From: Opitutia bacterium UBA4654
GTDB lineage: Bacteria > Verrucomicrobiota > Verrucomicrobiia > Opitutales > Intestinicryptomonadaceae
Assembly: GCA_002405555.1 (NCBI GenBank)
Contig: DHMA01000154.1
Coordinates: forward strand, 1-11,081
Reading direction: 5' to 3'
Length of the DNA: 11,081 bases
Of this stretch, positions 1-5,738 are shown in pieces; position 1 is the stretch's first letter; the number at the start of each line of letters is the position of its first letter. Below the pieces are notes generated by a model that worked only from the letters and a program-made list of their open reading frames with translations, did not search any database and was not told the origin of the DNA. The position numbers and the translations under genes are program-made.

Positions 1-166
1 AGCACCAGTCTAAGGGCGTTTCACGCGCGACCCAGACCGCTTACATACGCCAAGTATGCTACGCGCCCTGTGCCGCGCGCAAAGCCGCCCTTATACTGGC
101 ACTCTAACGCGCCTAAAATTAGAGTGCTAACGCACGAAGATTTTTAGAGTGCGTTGGGATAAAAGT
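1..166. repeat. Degenerate long repeat, copy 1 (probably cut by the window edge)
   Basis: First of three diverged direct copies. The best conserved part is a 31 nt core at 136-166 that recurs at 294-324 and 440-470: GAAGATTTTTAG, then a GTTGGGA-like stretch, then AAAAGT. Inside this copy GCACTCTAA (99-107) pairs perfectly with TTAGAGTGC (119-127). An alternative fold pairs CTAAAA (113-118) with TTTTAG (142-147) around GTGC/GCAC (124-127/132-135). TAAGGGCG (11-18) and CGCCCTTA (86-93) are a further inverted pair. No coding potential is evident. The true left boundary is not visible. Confidence 0.6.
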
Positions 167-324
167 GGAGTTGTTGGGTTGGTGAGCCGACTTATGTTTG
201 CGGATAACCGCGTACGCCACGCGTCCTGCGTGCACAGGAAAGCCACCCTTATGAAAGCACTTTGACGCCCCTAAAAAGTGAGCGCACGGCGCGGAAGATT
301 TTTAGGTTGCGTTGGGATAAAAGT
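167..324. repeat. Degenerate long repeat, copy 2
   Basis: Second copy, whose core at 294-324 lies 158 bp after that of copy 1. CCTAAAAA (270-277) pairs perfectly with TTTTTAGG (299-306). Between them GCGC (282-285) pairs with GCGC (289-292), where copies 1 and 3 have GTGC/GCAC, so both sides of the inner stem changed together. It shares the 13 nt string GCGTACGCCACGC (210-222) with copy 3 (368-380). The boundary with copy 1 is approximate. Confidence 0.6.
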
Positions 325-470
325 TGGGTAGGGCGTTTCGCGTAGCAACCGAAGCTTGGTGAAATTCGCGTACGCCACGCACCCCGCAAGCACGTGAAAG
401 CGGCACTCTAACGCGCCTAAATTTACAGTGCTAAGGCACGAAGATTTTTAGGTTGTGCTGGGAGAAAAGT
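325..470. repeat. Degenerate long repeat, copy 3
   Basis: Third copy, with its core at 440-470, 146 bp after the copy 2 core. CCTAAA (416-421) pairs with TTTAGG (447-452) around GTGC/GCAC (428-431/436-439). The alternative stem GCACTCTAA/TTACAGTGC (403-411/423-431) has one mismatch relative to copy 1. It ends ten bases before the strong hairpin at 480-517. I do not recognise the family. A non-coding structured repeat or a degraded non-autonomous element would both fit. Confidence 0.6.
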
Positions 471-479
471 TTAGATAAT

Positions 480-517
480 AGGAAAGCGGAAATTCCATAT
501 GGGATTTCCGCTTTCCT
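480..517. other. Strong isolated hairpin (inverted repeat)
   Basis: AGGAAAGCGGAAAT (480-493) pairs perfectly with ATTTCCGCTTTCCT (504-517). The stem extends three more pairs inward, with one G-T, to an ATAT loop. Neither flank carries a clean T-run (GTTTATCC on the plus strand, TATTATCTAAAC on the minus strand), so it is not a textbook intrinsic terminator. It could be a back-up end for leftward transcripts, part of the adjoining repeat cluster, or a cruciform-forming site. Confidence 0.7.
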
Positions 518-583
518 GTTTATCCGCGCAAAGCGCGATTATTCTCATTTAGTTTCTTTTTCTAATATCGCGTATCCCAACAA

Positions 584-670
584 CAGTAATTGCCGCAGGC
601 AATACGAACTGATAGAGAAAAGGCGCGGGTATACCCGCGCCGCATTATCATCGAAAGGAGCGAAGCTCCG
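584..670. repeat. 87 bp palindromic intergenic repeat, copy A
   Basis: Collinear with 778-864 at a fixed offset of 194 bp. The first 59 positions differ once, and the last 28 differ at eight sites. Contents in order: ATTGCC-GCA-GGCAAT hairpin, conserved ACGAACTGATA, AGAAAAG, the perfect palindrome GGCGCGGGTATACCCGCGCC (622-641), a variable spacer, and a GGAGC-GAA-GCTCC hairpin (657-669). On the minus strand the palindrome is followed by TTTTCTC, so this copy is also terminator-like. It looks like a REP-type element. Confidence 0.75.
616..642 (-). terminator. Second, duplicated intrinsic terminator
   Basis: Identical palindrome (622-641) followed on the minus strand by TTTTCTC. It lies in repeat copy A, about 200 bp past the first terminator, and would catch leftward read-through. 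It is probably a passive result of the repeat duplication. Confidence 0.5.
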
Positions 671-777
671 TAGGGAGGCGCACCTTGCGCCCGAAGCTCC
701 GACGATTGGCGCGGCTCGTGCCCGTAGCGCGGCTATTTAAATTCGTTTCTTGCGAAGCTAAACAGTTTCACAAATGC
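671..777. other. Gene-free spacer between the two 87 bp repeats
   Basis: No supportable gene. It contains more short palindromic material: GCGCACCTTGCGC (678-690), a second CGAAGCTCCG (692-701) echoing that in copy A, and a paired GCGCGGCT motif around 710-734. An open frame at 453-740 crosses this stretch but has no recognisable protein, and it runs through the hairpin and repeat copy A. Confidence 0.5.
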
Positions 778-864
778 CAGTAATTGCCGCAGGCAATACG
801 AACTGATACAGAAAAGGCGCGGGTATACCCGCGCCGAATAACCACCGTTAGGAACGAAGTTCCG
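778..864. repeat. 87 bp palindromic intergenic repeat, copy B (overlaps the SulP 3' end)
   Basis: Second copy of the element at 584-670, carrying the 20 nt palindrome at 816-835. Its terminal hairpin is GGAAC-GAA-GTTCC (851-863) where copy A has GGAGC-GAA-GCTCC. The C-G to T-A change is matched on both arms and the GAA loop is kept. An extra outer stem CCACCG/CGGTGG (842-847/863-868) is present only here. The stop codon of the SulP gene (848-850) lies inside this copy. Confidence 0.75.
810..836 (-). terminator. Intrinsic terminator of the SulP operon
   Basis: Read leftward, the transcript leaves the SulP stop (848), enters the palindrome GGCGCGGGTATACCCGCGCC (835 to 816), a very GC-rich stem, and then TTTTC (815 to 811). 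This is a textbook Rho-independent layout 12 bp past the stop. The same arrangement is repeated at 616-642 in copy A. Confidence 0.75.
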
Positions 865-2551
865 GTGGCGTGCAGGCTCCAGCCTGCAGGATTTCGCGGG
901 ATTTTTCGAGGGCGGCGTCGATATTTTCGAGGACATATTCTTCGCCGATTTTGTTGAGGAAGCCCGATTTTTGCATCATATGGAGGGGCTGGGAGTGCGC
1001 TCCCGTAATCATGAGGACGACGCCCTTTGCCTTTAATTTTTCGTAGAGCCTGTCGAGCACGTCGAGGGCGGTTGCGTCCATTGCGAGAACCGTGCGCATG
1101 CGCAGAATTGCGATTTTGGGGCGTTCGCCCATCGATGTCAAAATGCTTTCAAGCTTGTCCGCCGCTCCGAACATCAGCGCGCCGAAGATTCGGAAAATCA
1201 TCACGCCTTCGGGAACGTCCTTGCCTTCGAGCGAGTATTTCGAGAGGTCTGTTTCGAGCTTTTTGTCTACGAGCATGACCTGCGTCGTTTGCGAGACTCT
1301 CCTGATAAAGAGCATTGCCGCGAGAATCATGCCGACTTCGATTGCGAGCGTCAGACCGAAGACCACTGTGAGCAGGAAAGTCGAGACGAACACGACGTCG
1401 TCGGAGCGCGGCAGAAGCCGCATTTCGGGAAACGCCGACCAGTCGCCCATATTGAACGCCACTACGAACAGAACCGCCGAGAGCGTCGCAAGCGGAATGT
1501 ATTGCGCGTAGGGCGCGGCGAACACGAGTATGCAGAGCAGAACCGCGCAGTGCACGACGCCCGCAATCGGCGTGCGCCCGCCGTTTTTGATGTTGGTTGC
1601 GGTTCGGGCAATCGCGCCCGTTGCGGGAATGCCGAGGAAGAAGGGGGCCGCGATGTTCGCCATGCCCTGTGCGATAAGCTCCTGATTTGAGTCATGCTTG
1701 TCGTCAATCATGCCGTCGGCGACGACCGCCGAAAGGAGCGATTCAATCGCCGCCAGAAGCGCGATGGTGAACGCGGGCATGAGCAGGTTTTTGATGTTGG
1801 CGAAATCTATGTCAATCCATTTAAATTGGGGGAGCGAGTTCGGAATGTCGCCGAAGCGCGTGTAGATTGTCTCCGTTTCCCAGCCGAACTTCGACATCGC
1901 AAGCGCGGCGAACGTGCCTACGAAAATCGCGCCGATTTGCCCCGGAATGCGCTTGCGCCACGACAGCGGCCAGTAGACGATTACGAGCATCGAGAGCAGC
2001 CCTATGAAAAGCGTGGGAATGTGCGTCGTGCCGATTGCCTTGCAGATTGCCACGCACTTGGGAATGAAGTCTTCGGGCACTTTGTCGATTTGCAGCCCGA
2101 AAAAGTCCTTCACCTGCGTGGACATGATGAGGATTGCGATTCCGTTTGTGAAGCCCACGACGACTGGGCGCGGAATGTAGCGGATTGCGTTGCCCATTTT
2201 CGTAATGCCCATCACGATGAGGAAGACGCCCGCAAGGAGCGTCGCCACCGCAAGCGACGCGTACCCGTACTGCCCGATGATGCCCGCCACGATTACGATG
2301 AACGCGCCTGTCGGGCCGCCGATTTGGACTTTCGAGCCGCCGAAGACCGAGATTATAAAGCCCGCGACAATCGCCGTGTAGATGCCCTGTTCGGGCGTGA
2401 CGCCGCTTGCTATGCCGAACGCCATTGCCAGCGGGAGGGCGAGGATTCCGACGCTAAAACCCGCGCACAGGTCGGCGGCGAAAACGGAACGGTTGTAGCC
2501 CTTCATGCAGTCGAGCAGTTTGGGGCGGAACGAGAATTTGGAATGACTCAT
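848..2551 (-). CDS. SulP family anion transporter with C-terminal STAS domain
   Basis: Inner-membrane transporter of the SLC26/SulP family, which moves sulfate, bicarbonate or other anions. The 567 residues match a standard bacterial member. The N-terminal half carries the expected family pattern: a first helix from about residue 23 (FAADLCAGFSVGILALPLAMAF), a GIYTAIVAGFIISVFGGS region (56-73) and a QIGGPTGAF stretch (76-84). Hydrophobic helices continue to about 415. The STAS domain (about 448-552) has the central DATALD motif (492-497) where anti-sigma antagonists have D-S-x-G. The start overlaps the stop of the zinc-ribbon gene as ATGA, implying translational coupling. The last dozen residues (QAGACTPPELRS) lie beyond the STAS domain and are encoded by palindromic repeat DNA. 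Substrate is not predictable from what I can see: there are no sulfate-assimilation or carboxysome genes nearby. Confidence 0.9.
   Translation of the reverse strand: MSHSKFSFRPKLLDCMKGYNRSVFAADLCAGFSVGILALPLAMAFGIASGVTPEQGIYTAIVAGFIISVFGGSKVQIGGPTGAFIVIVAGIIGQYGYASLAVATLLAGVFLIVMGITKMGNAIRYIPRPVVVGFTNGIAILIMSTQVKDFFGLQIDKVPEDFIPKCVAICKAIGTTHIPTLFIGLLSMLVIVYWPLSWRKRIPGQIGAIFVGTFAALAMSKFGWETETIYTRFGDIPNSLPQFKWIDIDFANIKNLLMPAFTIALLAAIESLLSAVVADGMIDDKHDSNQELIAQGMANIAAPFFLGIPATGAIARTATNIKNGGRTPIAGVVHCAVLLCILVFAAPYAQYIPLATLSAVLFVVAFNMGDWSAFPEMRLLPRSDDVVFVSTFLLTVVFGLTLAIEVGMILAAMLFIRRVSQTTQVMLVDKKLETDLSKYSLEGKDVPEGVMIFRIFGALMFGAADKLESILTSMGERPKIAILRMRTVLAMDATALDVLDRLYEKLKAKGVVLMITGAHSQPLHMMQKSGFLNKIGEEYVLENIDAALEKSREILQAGACTPPELRS
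871..888. other. Perfect 8 bp inverted repeat within the SulP C-terminal codons
   Basis: TGCAGGCT-CC-AGCCTGCA forms an 8 bp stem with a 2 nt spacer. On the coding strand it specifies LQAGAC near the SulP C-terminus. It adjoins repeat copy B and belongs to the same palindrome-rich patch rather than to the STAS fold. Confidence 0.6.
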
Positions 2552-2916
2552 TTTGAGAGGAGCTTTTTAACGGAATCGGCAACGTCGAATTTTTCGTCGG
2601 GCATGTAGATAAAGGCGAAGCAGTTGTCGCACACGCCGATATTTCTGTTTTTTTCGAGATATTCAATCTCGTCTGCCGATATTTCCGCGCCGCAAGCCGC
2701 GCACTTGCCGTCAACGACTTCCGCGAGACCGCTTTTGCCGTCCGATTCGAGCCTGTCGAAATGCGACAGCGCGAACGACGGAATTTGCCTGCGGTTCGCC
2801 GCGATGAGGTCGCGGAGTTTTTCCGTGTCTTCGTCGGACATTACATTCGACTCCGCAAGTTTTCTTGCCTCGCGGATTTGCAGTAGCTTGACTATAATGT
2901 CTTCGGTATGTTTCAT
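2548..2916 (-). CDS. Small C4-type zinc-ribbon protein (CT398/zf-RING_7-like)
   Basis: 122 residues. An N-terminal, charged, mostly helical segment (about 5-45) is followed by a zinc ribbon with cysteines at 72, 75, 96 and 99 (CAAC and CDNC). The second knuckle runs into a CDNCFAFIYMPDE tail resembling the CDNCGRILYWP ending of zf-RING_7 domains. Family members of the CT398 type usually have a long coiled coil and about 240 residues, so this is a short version. A nucleic-acid or protein-binding adaptor role is likely but unproven. It is the middle gene of the leftward operon, 51 bp after the thioesterase and overlapping the SulP start by 4 bp. No clear ribosome binding site precedes the ATG. 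Confidence 0.75.
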   Translation of the reverse strand: MKHTEDIIVKLLQIREARKLAESNVMSDEDTEKLRDLIAANRRQIPSFALSHFDRLESDGKSGLAEVVDGKCAACGAEISADEIEYLEKNRNIGVCDNCFAFIYMPDEKFDVADSVKKLLSK

Positions 2917-2967
2917 AATGTAAGGGCGGTAAGTGAATGGATATTCAAGCCTTTTGCAAGGAAATTT

Positions 2968-3699
2968 TTACGCCCAGACGCTTTTCATTCGGCAGAGTTC
3001 CGCGCCGTCGGAGCTTTTTGCGAGAACGTGCAGGCATTCGTTCCCGACGGGGATTGCCCGCGAGACAATGGTGTCGCCGAATTTCGCCTCGCGCAGAAAT
3101 TTTATGCGGTAGGAGAGCAGTTTGCGCCCGACGCGGAAATTTTCGGGCAGGGCTTCGAGCGCGCGCGGAACGTATCTTACGTTGTTGAGGTGCATGTTGA
3201 AGTCAAGCTCGTCGAACCTGACGACCTGCGATGTTTCGAAAATTCCGTCCGCGCCGTCGGGGATTTCGGGCTTGCCGAATGTTTCGTCGGGGAAAGCCCT
3301 GCCGCCGCCGATTCCGAATTTTTCGGCGAATCCCGCGCTGCGTTCGGGTTTGTGGGTTTTTGCGTCGGCTATGACGTGCACGGATTCCCCGCGGGCGATT
3401 TCCGCGCCGCCGCATTCGGCGACCGCGCCCACGAAAATTCTCGCGGGCGTGATTTTCCCGACCCACGTCGAAATTTTCACGTCTTCGCGCCAGAACGGCA
3501 TTTGCCCCTCGAAATCGACCCGCGCGTCGGAGGTCAGCCAGGTGCGCCCGATTTTCGCCGTGTCGAAAGCGGCAAGTCCCACCGACGCGGCGTATTCGGC
3601 AAAACACTCCTGAAAATACATGCCGACGTAGTACTTTTTCAGCCTGTATTCGGGCGACATTTCAGCGGCTCTTACGGGATATGTTTTTTCGAATTTCAT
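2968..3699 (-). CDS. Acyl-ACP thioesterase (FatA-like, double hot-dog)
   Basis: Cytosolic enzyme expected to hydrolyse acyl-acyl-carrier-protein to free fatty acid. The 243 residues match bacterial members of the acyl-ACP thioesterase family (two tandem hot-dog domains). The first domain spans about 3-135 and includes a central helix region around YYVGMYFQECFAEYAASVGL (23-42). The second starts near 155. Its FDELDFNMHLNNVRY segment (162-176) matches the FatA pattern D-x-N-x-H-x-N-N-x-x-Y, giving Asn168 and His170 as the likely catalytic pair. The start is supported by GGAG five bases upstream. It is first gene of the operon with the zinc-ribbon and SulP genes. No fatty-acid synthesis gene is adjacent, so its role (lipid turnover or fatty-acid release) is inferred only from family. 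Confidence 0.85.
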   Translation of the reverse strand: MKFEKTYPVRAAEMSPEYRLKKYYVGMYFQECFAEYAASVGLAAFDTAKIGRTWLTSDARVDFEGQMPFWREDVKISTWVGKITPARIFVGAVAECGGAEIARGESVHVIADAKTHKPERSAGFAEKFGIGGGRAFPDETFGKPEIPDGADGIFETSQVVRFDELDFNMHLNNVRYVPRALEALPENFRVGRKLLSYRIKFLREAKFGDTIVSRAIPVGNECLHVLAKSSDGAELCRMKSVWA

Positions 3700-3704
3700 T
3701 TAAA

Positions 3705-3708
3705 CTCC
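3705..3708 (-). promoter_or_regulatory. Shine-Dalgarno of the thioesterase gene
   Basis: On the minus strand GGAG stands five bases before the ATG at 3699. It is one of only two clear Shine-Dalgarno sites in the window and fixes this start. Confidence 0.65.
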
Positions 3709-3715
3709 GCGATTT

Positions 3716-3768
3716 TCCGCCGCGCGTTCGAATTTTCAACAAATTTTTGGAATGCGGCGGATTTTTTT
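3716..3768 (+). terminator. Long hairpin with T-run upstream of the glycosidase gene
   Basis: TCCGCCGC (3716-3723) pairs with GCGGCGGA (3754-3761). After a two-base bulge the stem continues with GTTC/GAAT, and an AATTT/AAATT pairing is possible near the loop. Seven Ts follow (3762-3768). On the plus strand this has the form of an intrinsic terminator, yet no rightward gene lies upstream. It stands 42 bp before the glycosidase start, so it may be a leader attenuator or an insulator against antisense transcripts. Confidence 0.55.
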
Positions 3769-3797
3769 GCTTGTTTCTAACGTTAGAGCGATTTAAT
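3767..3797 (+). promoter_or_regulatory. Candidate promoter and palindrome before the glycosidase gene
   Basis: TTGCTT (3767-3772) and TTTAAT (3792-3797) are possible -35/-10 boxes with a long 19 bp spacer. TTGTTT (3771-3776) gives 15 bp instead. A perfect 10 bp palindrome CTAACGTTAG (3777-3786) lies between the boxes, a typical operator position. The boxes are weak and the assignment is tentative. Confidence 0.25.
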
Positions 3798-3809
3798 GTT
3801 TTTTTATCT

Positions 3810-5591
3810 ATGAGGAAAATAAACACACTTATTCTTTTGCTTTCGGCGGCGGTTTCGCTTTCAGCGCAGAGCGTCGATATAACATTCGTGCGCGGCGGCG
3901 GAAAATCGGAGACCAAGACGGTCAAGCCCGAAAAGATTTCGCCCGACACATACAGGCTCAAAATCGCGGCTTCGGAAATTCCGTCCGACGTCGAGCGGCT
4001 CGAACTCTCGCCGGACTTCGCGCGGGCGAAAGTAGGCGACGACGGCTACTTCATTCTGCCGAACGGCGCAATGACAAAGTTCCTCGACCGCAAGGACGGC
4101 AAGGTCGAAATCAAGCGCGGGCACATGGCGTTTGTAGGCTCGAAAACCCCCGCGGGCGCGTACGCTTCGATAATAAAGTCGATGCCGTATTTCTTTTCGG
4201 CGAAAAACGTCAAAAAGGGAGACTCGTACTCCCAGACCGTTTTCTTCGACTTCAAGCACCTCAAACCCTACGCCGACGTTCTCGTGGACTACGTCAAGCT
4301 TGACGGCTGCGACGCAAACTATTCCGGCATGGCGCGCGCCTACCGCAAATACAAGCTGGAATCGGGCGCGGTAAGGCCGCTGTCCGAAAAAATCAAGGAA
4401 AAGCCCGCGCTCGAATACTGCGTGTACGCGCCCGAAATCAGGGTGCGTCAGGGCTGGAAGCCCGCGCCTCCGAAAGTAATCCACCAGACTCCCGAAAACG
4501 AACCCGAAATGAAGGTCGTTGTAACTTTCGACAGAGTGGGCGACATTGTGCGCGAGCTGAAACGTCAGGGCGTGGACAAAGCGGAAATCTGCCTCGTGGG
4601 CTGGAACAAGAGCGGGCACGACGGCCGCTATCCGCAGATGTTCCCCGTAGAGCCGAAGCTCGGCGGCGAGGCGAAGCTTCGCGAGCTTATCAAAAACACG
4701 CTCGCCGACGGCTACCAAATTACATGCCACACAAACAGCACCGACGCCTACGAAATCGCCGACGTGTGGAGCCAAGAGTACATCATCAAGAAGCCCGACG
4801 GCTCGCTGCAAAAGAATCCGACACCGTGGAGCGGCGGCGAGATGTACGACGTCTGCTGGAAACGCGCCTACGAACGCTTCGGGGCGCACGACCTCGCGAA
4901 AGTCGCCGACTTGGGATTCAAGGGCATGCACTACATCGACGTTGCGACATGCGTTCCCGCGCGCGAATGCTTCGACCCCAAGCACCCGACGACCCCCGAA
5001 GAGGCGTCGGCGTACATGAACAAAATTTTCGAATACTGCAACAAGACATTCGGCGGCTCGATGTCGGAGGGCGGCTACGACCACGGGTTCTCGGTTGTAG
5101 ATTCCGTGCTCTACGTTTCGTTCGCGCTCGGGCGCGACAAGCCGTACCCGTTTTGGGACGATTTGGTTCCCGTCTGGCAGATTGTCTACCACGGAATTGT
5201 TTTGTACAACCCCGGTCCGTACACAATCAACCACTCCATCAAGGACGCAAAGACGCGGCTGAAACTCGTTGAGTTCGGCGGACGCCCCAGCTTCTACTTC
5301 CACTCCAAGTTCCGCGACAACGGCAGCTGGATGGGCAACGACGACATCACCTGCGAGACCGACGAAAAACTCGCCCACGACGTGTCGAAAATCAAGGAGG
5401 CGTACGACGAGTACAAGAAGCTCGCCCGCCTGCAACTCCAATTCATGGAAAGCCACGAGCGGATTGCCGACGGCGTGTATTCCACCGTCTATTCCGACGG
5501 CACGGAAATTGTTTCCAACTACTCCGACAAGCCGTTCGCGCACAAGGGCGTATCGGTGCCGTCGCTCGGCTACAAAGTGTTCGAAAAATAG
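3810..5591 (+). CDS. Exported DUF5696/GH101-like glycoside hydrolase
   Basis: 593 residues, with a signal peptide (MRKINTLILLLSAAVSLSA, cut near residue 19-21), so it acts in the periplasm or outside. An N-terminal beta-rich region (about 22-170) leads to YSGMARAYRKY (171-181), a signature seen in DUF5696 proteins. A TIM-barrel-like part follows, with VGWNKSGHDGRYP (263-275), comparable to the W-x-x-SGHD region of endo-alpha-N-acetylgalactosaminidases. MHYIDVATC (373-381) offers Asp377 as nucleophile, and GSMSEGGYDHG (416-426) offers Glu420 as acid/base, in the order used by GH101. A small C-terminal beta domain ends the protein. The frame stays open upstream to 3681, but the signal peptide fixes 3810. 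Substrate is inferred: alpha-linked galactose or GalNAc-containing glycans. An intrinsic terminator follows, then a secreted esterase gene in the same direction. Confidence 0.7.
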   Translation: MRKINTLILLLSAAVSLSAQSVDITFVRGGGKSETKTVKPEKISPDTYRLKIAASEIPSDVERLELSPDFARAKVGDDGYFILPNGAMTKFLDRKDGKVEIKRGHMAFVGSKTPAGAYASIIKSMPYFFSAKNVKKGDSYSQTVFFDFKHLKPYADVLVDYVKLDGCDANYSGMARAYRKYKLESGAVRPLSEKIKEKPALEYCVYAPEIRVRQGWKPAPPKVIHQTPENEPEMKVVVTFDRVGDIVRELKRQGVDKAEICLVGWNKSGHDGRYPQMFPVEPKLGGEAKLRELIKNTLADGYQITCHTNSTDAYEIADVWSQEYIIKKPDGSLQKNPTPWSGGEMYDVCWKRAYERFGAHDLAKVADLGFKGMHYIDVATCVPARECFDPKHPTTPEEASAYMNKIFEYCNKTFGGSMSEGGYDHGFSVVDSVLYVSFALGRDKPYPFWDDLVPVWQIVYHGIVLYNPGPYTINHSIKDAKTRLKLVEFGGRPSFYFHSKFRDNGSWMGNDDITCETDEKLAHDVSKIKEAYDEYKKLARLQLQFMESHERIADGVYSTVYSDGTEIVSNYSDKPFAHKGVSVPSLGYKVFEK

Positions 5592-5662
5592 TTGTTTGTT
5601 TGCGCTCGCGTGCCGTCCGATTGCGCCGCCATCGCCATGCTTTGCGCGGCTCTGCGGCTCGG

Positions 5663-5702
5663 AAAACGCCCGAAACCCCTTTGCGGTTCGGGCGTTTTTT
5701 TC
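5663..5702 (+). terminator. Intrinsic terminator after the glycosidase gene
   Basis: AACGCCCGAA (5665-5674) pairs perfectly with TTCGGGCGTT (5687-5696), followed by a run of Ts to 5700. It lies about 75 bp past the glycosidase stop and 37 bp before the esterase start, so the esterase either has its own promoter or depends on read-through. Confidence 0.9.
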
Positions 5703-5738
5703 TTGCGGATTGCGCCGCCGAAATTTAGAAATTTTTGC

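Noticed and set aside
1..470. CRISPR array
   Set aside because: There are only three copies of about 150 bp that are diverged along their length. No short identical repeats with unique spacers are present, and no cas gene is nearby.
453..740. A 95-codon open frame on the plus strand in the repeat region
   Set aside because: It runs through the 480-517 hairpin and repeat copy A, shows no domain or hydrophobic pattern, and its Arg/Ala-rich end is what palindromic GC-rich DNA gives.
1694..2608. A 304-codon plus-strand open frame opposite SulP
   Set aside because: It is antisense to a clear SulP protein, and its composition (Arg, Asp, His, Glu, Cys) is the usual shadow of GC-rich coding DNA.
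3861..5543. A 560-codon minus-strand open frame opposite the glycosidase gene
   Set aside because: It has no recognisable motif. The sense strand has a signal peptide, active-site motifs and a terminator, so this frame is a shadow.
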